Shown piece after piece: positions 12,245 through 24,482 of a stretch of 64,000 nucleotides of DNA. The stretch lies in assembly GCA_950295325.1 (NCBI GenBank), contig OX485806.1, positions 38,688,001-38,752,000 on the forward strand. Direction: 5' to 3'. Under the pieces are notes generated by a model, which was given only the letters and a program-made list of their open reading frames with translations, had not been told where the DNA came from and did no database searches. A program made the position numbers and the translations under genes. The DNA comes from Polytrichum commune. Lineage: Eukaryota; Streptophyta; Polytrichopsida; Polytrichales; Polytrichaceae. Each line of letters opens with the position of its first letter. Positions within the stretch are counted from its first letter, which is position 1.

Positions 12245-12787
12245 GGATGCACAATGCCCGGGTACACAACTCCCGTATTATATGGTCCTGATTATAATCA
12301 CTTATAATGCATTTTAGTCCAATATTGAGTGATACAATTTGTTTTAATGTAGGAAACCCTTGTAGCCCTTTTAACAAGGAATCCAAAAATGTAATTATAT
12401 ATAGGAAATGAATATATTTTGAAGCATATAATTGCATTAAAAACCTAATTATATGATTTTTTTTAATACAGGTACCATAGGTCAAACTACCCAACTTTTT
12501 GGACTTTTTAATAAAATTTTAACATTGTGAATGAATTATAATTTTAATGGGAGGCTTAATAAATATGCAACCCAACTTTTTTTTCATCTCATTTTATTGA
12601 ATTTGGTCTTTACCCAACTTTTTTTTCATCTCATTTTATTTAATTTGGTCTTCACCCAACTTTTTGATCATTTTAATTTGATATAATTTGATATAATTTT
12701 TACAAAAGCCGTCCTCTAAGCCGTTTTAAGTACGATGCCCCATGCGTATAATATGGGAGTTGCGTACCCGGGGCAAAATGCACATCC
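12245..12787. mobile_element. Non-autonomous terminal-inverted-repeat element, 543 bp
   Basis: The left end reads GGATGCACAATGCCCGGGTA and continues ACAACTCCCGTATTATA. The reverse complement of the right end reads GGATGTGCATTTTGCCCCGG and continues GTACGCAACTCCCATATTATA. The arms match over about 40 bp with a few differences. No coding frame lies inside, and no clean target duplication is visible, so the superfamily is not assigned. Confidence 0.6.
12571..12654. repeat. Two tandem 42-bp units inside the element
   Basis: Two adjacent 42-bp units beginning CCCAACTTTTTTTTCATCTC differ at two positions. A third, partial unit follows from 12655. They lie inside the 12245-12787 element. Confidence 0.75.
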
Positions 12788-14801
12788 ACATCTCCATCAA
12801 TAGCAGTGAAGGCTAATTGAGGAGTTATTGTGTGCACTGGAACTAATGAGGGGGAAGTACATGAGAGTCATGATAAAATGAGTCCAAAGAGTTTTCTTAG
12901 CATGTGGAATGAAAGGGAGAGGGCCCAAGTAGCAAGGAAAATGAGGGGACGGAGAGAGATGATGCCAAGAGAGAGAAAAGAGACGGACATCCTCTAGAGG
13001 CAAGGCAAATAGTTGCCATAGAACCATCCAATCCAATATCAAAGGAAATGATAGACTCCATAACGAAGGAGGTAGAGGAGCCAATCAAGAAAAAAGGTTG
13101 AGGAAAAACATTTGAGGGACCAAGCCAGTGCAATTGAGCAAGGGGTTTATTTAGCATTAAGCATACTACTCAAACATTGGGCTAGTCAACGGTGGGAAGA
13201 CACCATTAGACATAATGCAAGGACTGACGTGTAGAGCGGCCAAGAACAAGGAAACTGTACAATACTACAAAGAGTTTATTGCTCCAACACATGTTCCGAG
13301 GAGAGCCCGATGTGCGCTGAAAACTATATACGTGGTCAACAACCAAAAACTATGAAGTTACATGACTTTCATGCACCAAAATTTAAAACTCAAGACTTAT
13401 TTGAATGCATTCCATTGATTGTATGGGTGCAAGGGGTAGACCAACGAAGCATTTGTTGGCAGCAACAAAGACGACTATATGGGCATGGTGGACTACAAGG
13501 CTTCATGAAAGTGTTTGTGAGTGGTTATTAACCTCGTAGTTGTGGACTAGTGTTAGAATTAACATCGTCAAAAACTTTATGTACACAGAGGGTGTTTTAT
13601 GGTGGCATTTTGTTTGAGGTTTGCATGTAATGGGGGACCCGAGAGGTTGTGATGATAAGGGAGACCCATTGGTGAAATGCAACGATTGAAAATGTCCCCT
13701 ATTAGGTGGTGTGGCATTGTATGACGTTCATTATAACTTCAACCATGCTTAAAACATGCTTGCATGCATAAAAGTGGTGGTGATGTGGCAAGAACTAGTT
13801 CACCATCCACACTTCTAAAGCACACTTAATCCCTACCAAAGGGTGTAACCCTGTGAAGGTATCGCTTGCTCTACAACTTAATAGGAGCATAAGACCTAGG
13901 CGGTAATTTTTTTATTGATCACTCATGTTGTGTTGATGGCAATTCACGATATATCATCATAATCCAACAATAGAAGAGTGTAAGGTTAAGAAATATAGGA
14001 GCTAGGATGATGTGATCAAATATGTGAAGAGTCATGACATAAATACGACAAATGTTAGAACACGCAACAATCGCTGCAACAGAGCCCCTCGCTTGTTGGC
14101 AAATGAATGTTGTGATGAAGAAGACGCAAATGTAGCCAACGATGTCAATACAAGAATGTTAGAAACCGCAAATGATTGTGATTTAAATCCTTATGGCATT
14201 AGTGACTAGGACGGAGAGTCTTTCGCTATACTACATTGTTGGCAGGCAAGCTGTACTCATGGGATTGGAGGAACATTCGCTACATCAGGATGGAGTGCAT
14301 ATATGCACAGTAGTATTGAGATACGCCATTATGCACAGTCATTATCTCATATTATTGAGCTATGCCATTATGCACAGTAGAATGCACAGTGGAATCACTC
14401 AATCACTCAATCAGAATGCTCATGGGTACATTTAGGTTCATACCTACAGCTATATGGTTGAGATTGGTATCTCCTACGGAAGATATTGAATTGGTACAGC
14501 TTAATTGTATTACAGTGTATGTTCCTGGAACATTAATTAGTGGGAATTATCATGATTGCAGAGGTCCAATAACACGACCAGGAATCTAACAAAGTTCTAT
14601 AATGTAATCAAGTCTTTATAACCCACGCAGCTCCGAATGATATGCAGGGACCAATTGTTCACTTGCTGATGTACCTACAGCTCCCCAACCTGCGCCTTTC
14701 AAAACCATAATTGGGCAGGGGCGTACAGGATTTATGGCAGTATTTGTATTACAAGTTCCAAAACTACTGGGATACTAATTGACAGGTCAGTCACCAGTTT
14801 A
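12788..14801. other. Anonymous DNA
   Basis: No recognised gene. A short direct repeat (GCCATTATGCACAGT, twice) occurs near 14325-14380. Frames of 65-80 codons in 14012-14590 have ordinary composition but no domain. Confidence 0.4.
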
Positions 14802-15820
14802 CACCCTAACCTTGATAATGTCACACCCTCCGTTTCACCAAAAAATGTGATATAAACAAGGTGTGACATACTTGATAATGTCACATTTTGTGCATAATGT
14901 GATATTATCAAAAAATATGTAGAAAATCAAAATATAATTACAATTTTAAAAAATAACAAATACGAGACTTCAATGTTTTTGAATGTAAAATCTAATTCAA
15001 AATTGTGAATAACAACAAGAGCACATCATAATGTGTCATTGAGATCAGGTAAAGACCTCTCACTAGAGACAAAGAAGCTTCTAATGTCACATTGTTTTGT
15101 TGATGTTAAATGTGCAACACCAATTCTAATGAGTTTGTCATGGATTTTTTCCATTTCTAACAACTCATGAGTGCTGAAAATCTAAGAACCTTGGCTAGCC
15201 ATAAAATTCAAAACATCTTTAGCATATTTTTGTGCGTCGCTTAGCTTCACTACTTTAGACTCATCATCACTGCTATCAACAATCAATGGGTCCACTTTCA
15301 TGAAATCAAGAACATGTTCGCCATCTTGCATTAATTGCACAAGCTTCTCAGTAGAAAATTCCACCTCAAAATCATCTTCACCTTCCATGTTTATGTACTC
15401 CAAAGGACAAAGCTTTTCTACAGGCTTGCCTTCAACATTTAAACCCAAATTTAATGCGGCGATGAGTCTACCCAATTGAGCATTTGGACTCCGAAACACG
15501 TACCAAATTTGAAATTACACAAGGCATCCCACTATGCCGAAAGCATTGAATGAGAGCTCATTCAATGACCCCCAATATGCTTTGCTTTAGCCCATGCTCA
15601 CCCATGAACAATAATATCGAACCCATGCCCACCCATACAATCCATCCATACTTGATATTATCACATTTACACTACGGATTTTGAAAAAAAATAATGACAT
15701 TATCAAGGGTGATAGGGATAATAACGAGGGAGTTTTACACTATGAAAATCGGTTTCAAACTTTTAGATGACAATATCAAGGTGTTCTATTAACAAGGGTG
15801 ACATTATCAAGGTTAGACTG
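14802..15820 (-). mobile_element. pogo/Tigger-like element, 1019 bp, TA-flanked
   Basis: The left end is TA|CACCCTAACCTTGATAATGT and the right end, read on the minus strand, is TA|CAGTCTAACCTTGATAATGT. This gives terminal inverted repeats of about 25 bp and a TA at both borders, as expected for the Tc1/mariner-pogo superfamily. Further GATAATGTCAC/GTGACATTATC motifs lie just inside both ends. The only coding remnant is the minus-strand frame at 15182-15499, so the copy is internally deleted and cannot move on its own. Confidence 0.75.
15182..15499 (-). pseudogene. C-terminal fragment of a pogo/Tigger (CENP-B-like) transposase
   Basis: The 105-codon frame reads like the C-terminal end of CENP-B/Tigger-type DDE transposases: an acidic region (INMEGEDDFEVEF), then STEKLVQLMQDG, then a final helix KLSDAQKYAKDVLNFMASQG matching the usual helical tail of about 20-25 residues. 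The catalytic core and the N-terminal DNA-binding helices are absent. The frame lies inside the TA-flanked element at 14802-15820, which supports the assignment. Family identity is inferred from layout, not from an alignment. Confidence 0.5.
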
Positions 15821-15822
15821 TA

Positions 15823-17034
15823 TCTTACTAGCAAAAGTGGGATCTATCAATAATGAGTCCCGTGACTTGCACAAAGACTTGCTCAAAGGATCTACATTAA
15901 CCATGCAGAATGCCAGCTAGACTGTCTCCTTACAGTGAGGTCGACATAGCATGTGCACGTGCCCAGAATAGAATACCAGTGACTTTTCAAGAGCCATTTG
16001 CAGGAGCACCCTCTAATCACACGCATGTCAGGTTTGGTGTGCAATTCAGAGATCACCCTAGATACCTCTTAATTAGTCCACTGGCCAACCTTAGAGCAAG
16101 CCCAGTCGTTCCTGGATCTGCATCTGCATCTGGGAATGAAAAGTGGCCTCCACCCAGAATGCAGATGCAGACCCAAGCAAAATTGCCACTCATTCTACCT
16201 TACTATCTCAGGGATTTCCTCTAAAATGATTTGTAGTTTTCTGCGGCCCTACCATATTGAGTTGTCTTTAGTTAAAAGCCGCCATGAAGTTGTTTGTCCT
16301 TAGCTGATAGCAGGCTCCCTGCATATCTCGCCGAAATGCAGGGAGTTCTACACTTCTTGTATTATTTTACATCCAATTTTAGGGTATAGCAGGGTGATTG
16401 GGCCTATATCCTGCATCTGCATCCGCATCGCGGATGCGAAAGCGCAAATGCAAATGCAGGTGCAGGGTCACTGGGCTTGCCCTTACCATATTCAATTAAA
16501 ATTTCAAATCAAGTTGTAATTTCCAAAGAAAATCTACCGTAGTTATAGACTATTTAGACTTTCTGGATGTTTTGATCTAATTTTGTTCTGGTTTATTACT
16601 ACAACAACAACAACGGGCTCTATGTCAGCCATTAGACAACAGCAGCCATAATAGATAGAAGGTCACTCAGTAGTCTTTTCGCATTATGCAGGAAGGATGT
16701 TTACCATATCCACTGTGAATGAAGAATATATCAACACGATCCAGAAGGTAGTACAATTTGACTAGGTTCCAGCACTGATCTGTCAACATCAAAGCATGAA
16801 AAACTTGCACACATAAGTTAGTTCATTTGAACTTCATAAGTTAGGTCATCAAGACTTCTTCCAAATTGATATTCGATTATTTATGTGTAATAGAGGTATG
16901 TGAAAAGTTGGACCTCACTCTGAAACCAATTTGTCACGTATCTCTATTACACATAGATAGAATAAAACAAATTTACAAGAGACATGATAATTATGAACTT
17001 CCAAACTTCATATGATATAAAAGCTCCACAGCCT
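15823..17034. other. Flanking DNA with unassigned frame
   Basis: A 104-codon plus-strand frame at 15910-16224 begins in ordinary coding-like sequence (SEVDIACARAQNRIPVTFQE) but has no recognised domain. It directly abuts the pogo-like insertion and might be a host reading frame interrupted by it. CATCTGCATC-type repeats occur near 16121-16170 and 16411-16470. Confidence 0.3.
16882..16955. repeat. Small hairpin, 22-bp arms
   Basis: TATGTGTAATAGAGGTATGTGA-type sequence at 16882-16903 is repeated inverted at 16934-16955 with two mismatches around a 30-base loop. It may be a tiny foldback or a remnant of a miniature element. Confidence 0.7.
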
Positions 17035-17830
17035 AACAACAATAATGTGTAGTGAACTCAAACCACCTCACCATAGGAGAGAGACAAAAAAAATCTTCTA
17101 TTCTCCCCAAGCTTCCTAATATGCCATAGGCATTATTTTTACAATCTGTTCTAACATTGTACAAGTCTTTTATTCAGAACTCTACTTCTAGTTTTACTAT
17201 GAATATTTTACAAGAATTAAAGGGCCCTTGACGATGACTGCCTCCTTTCAAAGGTGAACACCTTGAATGGGTGCAGACAAGCCAGCCAGGACCTATTCCC
17301 CCAAATGGCAAGCCCCTAAGTTCCCACATGGTTGGTTGAAAATATATAGTTCATTCAAATACCCCCATTGTGATTGGGTGGACTATAGGTGGTAGGGTGC
17401 ACCAGAATTCTAGTGCTAAGGAAAGTCACCTATCTGAGTATTATTCTCGCCTTAGGCGGCATAACTGCAGAGCTCCCATGGGATCCAAGTTAAAGCCTTG
17501 AATTTAAACTACCCTTTGTCTAACTTCAATGATTAATATCCATCTCCTTGGGAGTTGTCTAAGTCCGATTCATATTTTATAGTTGGAGTTGTCTAACTCC
17601 AATGCAAAATCTTTCATCATTGAGCTATCTAATTCCAACGCAAAGATCTTCCATCGGGAGATGTCTGACTCATGTTCATAATTTGTTCGTGGCCCATGCT
17701 TTGTCTAGCCGTTGTGCACCATTCATTCTTGAGTTGTCCTCTCAAGTTGTCTCGCTCCAATCACCATTTGCTCACATGCCAAATACAACAACAAATGGTT
17801 GGTCGTCATTCTTCCATATTTGATCAATAG
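17035..17830 (-). repeat. Dispersed repeat family F, inverted copy 2
   Basis: This is the reverse complement of 10860-11535. It holds the purine-rich block (as CTCTCCCCAAGCTTCC-like sequence near 17095) and then repeated GGAGTTGTCTAACTCC units at about 17555-17770. Divergence from copy 1 is substantial. Confidence 0.55.
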
Positions 17831-17927
17831 ATCCCTTAATCAAGTTCCCACTGAGAAACATCACATCGCGGACTTGCTCTCTTACATCATGTTCCATTAG
17901 AGACACAAACTTGTTGAGATCTCGTTA

Positions 17928-18137
17928 CTAGCAAACCAAGAATCTCTCTTGACATGTAAGGGCTCTGATTTGTGCAACAAGATGGTGAAGGAGCAACAGT
18001 TCATTCCCAGTTTCATGTACAGAAACTCGCAAAGAGCCAGGCTCATCGAAGTTGCAAGGACCAGGTAGTAGCGTAACCTTCCAAATGAGCCAATTTTGAC
18101 GGCTAGTGCCGAGGAACCATTTCTCTGCAGCAGAGTT
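17928..18137 (-). CDS. Putative exon of unknown gene
   Basis: After a plausible acceptor (TGTGCAG at 18138-18144) a 69-codon frame of protein-like composition runs to a TAG. It includes AAEKWFLGTSRQNWLIWKVT and HETGNELLLLHHLVAQIRAL. I do not recognise the family. Its phase does not join directly to the putative exon at 18424-18618, so either another exon lies between or the two are unrelated. Confidence 0.3.
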   Translation of the reverse strand, partial: NSAAEKWFLGTSRQNWLIWKVTLLPGPCNFDEPGSLRVSVHETGNELLLLHHLVAQIRALTCQERFLVC

Positions 18138-18423
18138 CTGCACACTGTATGTGATCATAACATACAACTCAAAGCAGATCAACTACACAACAGCTAACAC
18201 AACACACTGACATCAGTTTAGTTAACGATTACACTAGACTTCACCAAGTCCCAAAAAACACAAGATTGACCGGACCCCTTTCAGATAAAATAAAGGTAAC
18301 ATCTCATCTGTGAATTCGCAGACCTAATACACTGGTTCAAGTATTTAAGTGCACACGACTGTGAAACCAGGAGTATTAAAATTGTTACAGTTCATTACTT
18401 TGATCCTACGTTCACGATTACAC

Positions 18424-18618
18424 CTAGGGTTTAGCAGGACGAACTCTGTAACGCTGGATAGTAGGGAAGACGGCTCACAGGATGATACAGTATCATCGCC
18501 TAGACTCCTCTTATGAACTCTGAGCTCACGAAGAGCCTTCATGGAAGCCAACATCCCAGTAGCCAGATCCTCATCAAATTCAGCCAATTTTGAAATTTGG
18601 TGCTCATGACTCAGATAT
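18424..18618 (-). CDS. Putative exon of unknown gene
   Basis: A 195-bp segment is bounded by a good acceptor (TTTGATGCAG before 18618) and a good donor (AG|GTGTAA after 18424). It encodes a charged, helical stretch containing HEHQISKLAEFDEDLATGML and MKALRELRVHKRSLGDDT. The composition is clearly protein-like and unlike the surrounding low-complexity frames. No family is recognised, and no start codon or partner exon is established. It may be part of a host gene fragment carried within a repeat. Confidence 0.35.
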
Positions 18619-18639
18619 CTGCATCAAACTTCCGCAAAC

Positions 18640-19600
18640 TGTCTATGGCTATAACACACACCACAAAACCAGGTTAGCCACACTCAAACACTCAACATCT
18701 GACCGTCTGCCTTTCGGATGCTTGAAGGTTGATCGACACACTCAGAACAACTACTTTAATGACCTTGTTGCTGCTAAGCTAAGCCGATGTGTGATGAGTG
18801 GTCGTGGACACCCGCAAATTCAAGGGCACTAGGCATATGGTTGGCTGAGAGAGATGTGATCGGCGACCAACAAGGCACTCTCCAAGTTTCTTCGACCACT
18901 TCTGATGTTTCTTGGGGTCTCACTGAGGAGGCGGGCCTGCGAAGGTAACACTTCTCACACCCAACAATATGACTGATGACTTTGAAGAGTATTCTGACGA
19001 ACTCCTGAGAGATCTGGAAAAACAAGTGCCACTACACAAGGATCAGCCCACTCTCAAAACCATCTCTTGAGGATCCTCTACGGCGGAACATCCTGATAAC
19101 CGAGCAACGCTGATGAGCACTTCATGAGCACCTGCGCTAATAATCTTCTTCATGAAAAGGGACCGGCCCAGGTTCACCGGCCTGAGCCTATAACCTCATC
19201 TGAAGGCCGTAGAATAACATCGAGGGAGTTTTGTGTGCGTTGAGGCAGCATTCGCCATCGGGCTCTTGACCGATGCTCATACTTTACATGATCCTATTTA
19301 AATCAATACAACAAGGATTGTAAAATTATGGCGTGTCGTGGACTTCTAGTTTCTTTTAGGTTCAGATCCACTTCTTTGAGGTGGGCTTGCTGCAAATCTA
19401 ATAGGTCTACCATGTTATTCATTCCATACCATGTAGGACTCTATCTAGGTTTTCTTACTATCCAACTTCTTTGGGTGTTGGAATCTGTAAGTTCTCAAGA
19501 TTAGACTAGTATAATCTGAATTATTTCAATGATCATGGGTCCTCAAGCTCTAGTGTGAAGTGCACCCAAGTATAGTTGGGGAGGGGGGGTGGACATAGGA
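18640..19600. other. Unassigned stretch, somewhat GC-richer
   Basis: Composition is less AT-rich than the flanks between about 18.7 and 19.3 kb, suggesting transposon or genic origin. No domain was recognised in either strand. Confidence 0.3.
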
Positions 19601-19617
19601 CACACTCTAAACTAGGA

Positions 19618-19822
19618 TTTGAGCATATTTGGATTTATGCATAAGTTTTGGATAATTTCAACCGCCAATGTGATGTACACTAGATCACAAAACTACACAA
19701 ATATGGTGGTTGGCGAACGCGGAATACAATCATTCAAAGTTGTGTTTGTGTTCTTTTGTTGGTGTCATTTAATGTTTTTGTCCTCACAAGTGCACATCCC
19801 TTATCATTTTTGAACAAGTGGT
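19618..19822 (+). repeat. Dispersed repeat E, copy 1
   Basis: This stretch matches 24905-25135 in inverted orientation: it shares ATTTATGCATAA, CTACACAAATATGGTG, AAGTGCACATCCCTTAT and GTGGTTTGTCCAAAT. The pair flanks a 5-kb interval. It has no coding content. Confidence 0.6.
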
Positions 19823-19833
19823 TTGTCCAAATG

Positions 19834-20290
19834 GCACAAGCACGGTCAAGTACACAACTCCATTACCTTGCACATGTTTAAGTGAAAGTGCTTCAAAAAT
19901 GTAACCTAACTTTGAATTTTGTGAAAGAAAAGAATCATAATTTTTTTTTTAAAACACATTGATCTACAAAGTCAAGCAATTTATGTTGAAAAAAAATTCA
20001 AGAAAAATCCACACATTTTAGAAGACGATGCAAGTAGTGCGCAAGTAGATATACTAAACACGTAATTAGCTAAAATTTGTTTAAAACATGATTTTTCATT
20101 AATTTTTGTAATAATGCCCTCAAGAGTATAATGAACACAAGGAATATGAATAAAAATCCAACTTCAAAATATTTAAGGTCATGAAATTTGTGTCCAAAAC
20201 CATATTTAGCCACTTCCTTTTGAATAGTTATTTTCATGACAATTTTTAAAGATCACATCTTGATATTCTATATGTGAGTACCTAACACAA
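19834..20290 (-). repeat. Dispersed repeat family C, copy 2 (inverted)
   Basis: This is the reverse complement of 2340-2812 and 45945-46397, starting at GTCAAGTACACAACTCCATT and sharing TTCAAAATATTTAAGGTCAT. It directly follows repeat E. Confidence 0.6.
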
Positions 20291-22640
20291 CCGTAGAGGG
20301 CACCATGAACTAGATTCCATTTTGTATAATACTTTGCCACTACTTTTAGGTGTTTGTCCCAAAAAATTATCGTTTTAGTATACCGGAGCGCTTTTTCCGT
20401 ACACTTCACTGCGCTTTCTCCCAAATATACTCGGTAACTATTAGTTTCTAGGTTTTATTCACTTCACCTTGGAGGAGCCTTGGAGTTGCAAGCTGATGTA
20501 TAGAATCTAAACCCAATATTTTCAAAATAAATCTTCAACACCCTTCCCCTTGCTCACACAAGCATGGTAGAAGTTGGTGAACAAACATCAAACATCAGTG
20601 TACCACACTAATGTTCCTTTTTTCCCTTTTTTCTCTAACACACACCTCCAACATATTAAAAGGTTCATGGTATTATATCCAAGTTGCACAATGACGGTGT
20701 CTAAAGGCTATAAATAATATCACGGTGATTGATTATTTTTCTATCTAATTATATAGATTTAACATCATACAAAGATGGAGCCTCTTGTGGCAGGGCCTGG
20801 CACTTGTTAAGCATAATTTGGCCTGTGTTAGAAATTTATTCACATTTACAAAAACTTGTAACTAAAAAATTATATGCTGAAAGTATGACATCAAAGTTGG
20901 GTTCACATCACAAAATATGTTGAAGGTGTCACGTTCACATCACACAATTCATATCATTGTTGCAATTATAGTGCTCCATGCACAGACCATTCATTTCTCT
21001 CACTTGCCAATCAAGTGACCATATCTTCTCATCAATTTCAAACAATTTGAATGTTGGTTTTATTTGCGAGCTCTATCTTGACATTGAGTATTACTATATG
21101 AAAGAGAACCCCTTGTGATTCTTCATCTACCAAGCAGTACTGCAGTCCCACTGTGATTCAATCCCCAGAGATCTCAGTTCACAAATCATTTTTGAAAATA
21201 TTAATTTCTTTAATTTCTTTGAATTTCTTTATTGGTCCTTTCCTCTCTCTTCTGCCACCTCATGATCCAGTTTTTATCCTTCTCCTTCCAAAGTGTCCTG
21301 CAAAGCCAATATATTTTTGACATATTTGCCACTATTCCTTAATGAAAACCAACCTTGTCAAGGTTTGGACAAGTCTAGCACGTCATTAATAAAAAAATTC
21401 AAGTAACAAGAAATTGAGACAAATTGCTAGTATGTGCCATATAAAATCAAAATTTGCATGAGAGCAAGCACATAAAAGTGGACAATCTTTGACCCTTACA
21501 CTCATTCCACATGTTGATATCATGGGAACATGAGAGGAATATGGACCTTTAGTCCACTCTATGTCACATAAAGTATTCATAGGTTTATTATAAGCCTACT
21601 TGATATGCTTTCTACACCCAATGATTCCAAAATACAAAGGATCCTAAGTTTATTAATGGCCATGTGAAGCTTTACAATCAATGATGATAAAAAGTTGGAT
21701 GCTTTTCCATGATTCCCGCGTTAATCTTACTTGCATTCCAAGTGCTTTTTGCATTAGAACTAGCGGATCAAGCACATTGTTCCAGAAAACATCAAATTTT
21801 GACTATATGATTTTATTTTATTTTAAATGCACTATATTGAAATTAATTTATCATGACCTCCGTGTAGATGATACAATAACAATTTCAGAAACAATGAACA
21901 CAAATAGCTTAATTTACCCTTCAAATAGTACTCATAAGTAAAGTTGTCAAATTGGTGTTTCATGCAAGTGTTTTTACACTGAAATGAATGGTTTTGTTGA
22001 TTTTCTCCAACAAATTTGTGCATATAAGTATGTTCTAGGTCATCATATAAAAATTCTAATTGAATATGTTGTTATGAGACTACTTATATGTCACTTTCAA
22101 CCACTTGCAAATCCCGACAAATTTACGTAGGTGTTGAAAAATAGCATATAGATATCCTAAAACACATGTTTTCTTTACTTTTCTTTCACTCACTTGATTC
22201 CTATACTAGTGTATTATAAGAACAACATTTATGTATTCATAAAAGACTCACACTTATATTCAATAATGATCACTTTCTAATGACACCTCCGAATTTACAT
22301 TGACCAGAGCACTTTTTTGGTCCACTTTTTCATGCTTGCACCTGCATGTCATCCAAAATTTCCCTAGCTAGAGAGTAAATTCTTATTTAAACATGCATAT
22401 CTCATCACCCAACTGGAGTATATTCACCTGATATTGGATAAGTAATGTGAAATCTAATATGTGATCACAGCTTCCGTAATCCATGTGGTTCTTGAAGATG
22501 ATAAATTCACTAAGTCCCATCAACTCCGATGTTCAAGAAAGCCACAAACAGTTGTAAATGAAAGCCGATTTGAAGAAATTGTTTGATAACTGGACATGGT
22601 GTTGTAATTACATGAGAGCATGAACTGTATAACCTCTGAG
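20291..22640. other. Anonymous AT-rich DNA
   Basis: No gene, structured RNA or element end was recognised; only frames under 90 codons with biased composition. Confidence 0.4.
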
Positions 22641-22866
22641 CAGTGATCGGGGAGATTTTTGGGCATAATCGGTTGAGATCCTAGTGTTCGCAATTCCAAC
22701 CGGTTACATGTTGACATCTTCTGGGTTTGCTTTATTAAATTGGGGTATATTCTATAAATTCCTCTAAAATGATCAGTAATTTTCCTACAGTTTTGAACTT
22801 CAACCGGTTATTTTTCAAACTCAACCAGTTCATCTGTAACTAACTGCCGGTTCTCCCTGATCATTG
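22641..22866 (-). mobile_element. hAT miniature element, 226 bp, copy 1
   Basis: Ends are CAGTGATCGGGGAG and, inverted, CAATGATCAGGGAG. The flanking 8 bp are CCTCTGAG on the left and CCTCTGAT on the right, a near-perfect 8-bp target duplication typical of hAT elements. Inside are several AACCGGTT-type motifs. The same unit occurs at 35336, 48402, 51749 and 52001. It has no coding capacity. Confidence 0.85.
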
Positions 22867-22874
22867 CCTCTGAT

Positions 22875-23833
22875 CACGTATGCACAATATTGTTCATTGA
22901 TTAAGGTAGAAAGACCATAACCCGTGAAAATAAGGTGATTTGCATTGAAGATCTGGTCCGACAATCATGAGATAGTTTCCCAAGATAGACGAGAAGGATT
23001 CATGAAGAATGCAAGTTGTCTCATATTTCTCTGCCTTGTACAAAGAAATTCCACAGATTTTCAAAGTGGCAAGTTTGTCCAACCCCCTACTCGTTCACTA
23101 GATTCTCCCTACACCAAACACAGTACTCCGCATTTCCATACGAAACATCGCCTAAATCGGTTACCTCATGAGTACATTAACACTTGACTCCCATTGGCTA
23201 CACTAAGTGTGCACGCATTGAAGTTGTTGCCGAATCATGATCCGTTTCAGAAATGGCACTTCACCATTATGACGGCAGTCTAATGCACGGCTAGAGGGTG
23301 TGGTTAACCACTTATGGTATTTCTACCTTAGTAGTAATTATACATGTGTGTCATGTAGGTGTGGTTCGTGGAGGATGTGATAGATCAATATTAGACCATT
23401 AGTGAAGCTTAGGAATAGTTGTGAGTGTCTACGATGTCTAATATGAGACGTTGGAATTGGAAGTCGCACTCACCCATGTCACCCAACAAAGTCTAGAGTG
23501 TCCTTTGGCTAGCTCCTCAATTATTGAGGGAGTCGATTGGGGTGCCATGCCTAAATTATGTGTAACCACGATTTGGAAATGTTTTCAAGTTTCAAGAAGT
23601 GTATAAATAACAAGCGACAACCCAAATATATATAACTCCAATCACAGACTGGAGTCAATCAACATAATATCCAAATATCTTTTTGTTCAACCTAAGCTTA
23701 GGCAAACGTAGTTCTCTATTGTAGAGTCACACAAGAAGATCAAAAACAATTGTTGGTGGGTGTACCACTCGGATGAGAAGCTTGTACGCCAACAACCAAA
23801 CCAAACTGGAAACCGTGTAATAGTGGGTGATAA
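22875..23833. other. Anonymous DNA
   Basis: Nothing recognisable between the hAT miniature element and the next terminal-inverted-repeat element. Confidence 0.4.
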
Positions 23834-24482
23834 GGGGATAATGTTCCAGACCTTATACCACTACGCTAGTTAATTATTTTAACTACTTTTCTTGTACTTG
23901 GTTTAGGGCATCACTATAGTTAACTAGACCACGAGGCCGATCCGATTGCTCATCACTATAGTTAACTATTGCACAACCTGGCCCGCTTCTACAACCACTA
24001 TGGTTAAATAGGTCCATGAGGCCGACTTGTTACCGCACCACTATAGTTAACTATGATGCTGACTCAGATCAGCAGGCTGCAGGAAAAAAATACCAATGCC
24101 ATCGAGGGACTCGAACCCAGATGAATCCACAACAAACAACCCAAGTGAACCATTGCACAGTGAAAGTCCATTTCCGGACGTTACCTTGTTCGACCGATAA
24201 TATGAATATAGAGTATCACCTTTTTATCAATTCTAGTTCATATAAGCGTCACTTGCCTTTATTACTGCCCCCGATAATTCGATTTCTTCAAATAGATCTC
24301 AGGGTTCGCCTATGGAACTAACTATAGTTAACTAACTATTTTGAGGCAACTCTTCTCACACCACTATAGTTAACTAACTTTTTTGAGGCGATGTTTCTCG
24401 CACCACTATACCCCATTTAGTGTAATAAATGCCACTTTAGTGATGACTACGGGTTTAGTGGTATAAGGTCTGCAATGTTCCC
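23834..24482. mobile_element. Terminal-inverted-repeat element with a TAGTTAACTA motif array
   Basis: The left end carries CAGACCTTATACCACTA and the right end its reverse complement, with related GGGA-type sequence outside, so the inverted ends are about 25-30 bp. Between them the motif CACTATAGTTAACTA, or a close variant, occurs about seven times (near 23870, 23911, 23952, 23997, 24040, 24315 and 24360). There is no transposase frame. The target duplication is unclear and the superfamily is not assigned. Confidence 0.65.
24100..24160 (-). repeat. SINE-like pol III promoter pair
   Basis: On the minus strand, GGGTTCGAGTCCC (24106-24118) is an exact tRNA B-box. TGGTTCACTTGG (24141-24152) upstream resembles an A-box with two differences. 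No intact tRNA fold is evident, so this is a tRNA-derived relic inside the element at 23834-24482. Confidence 0.45.
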
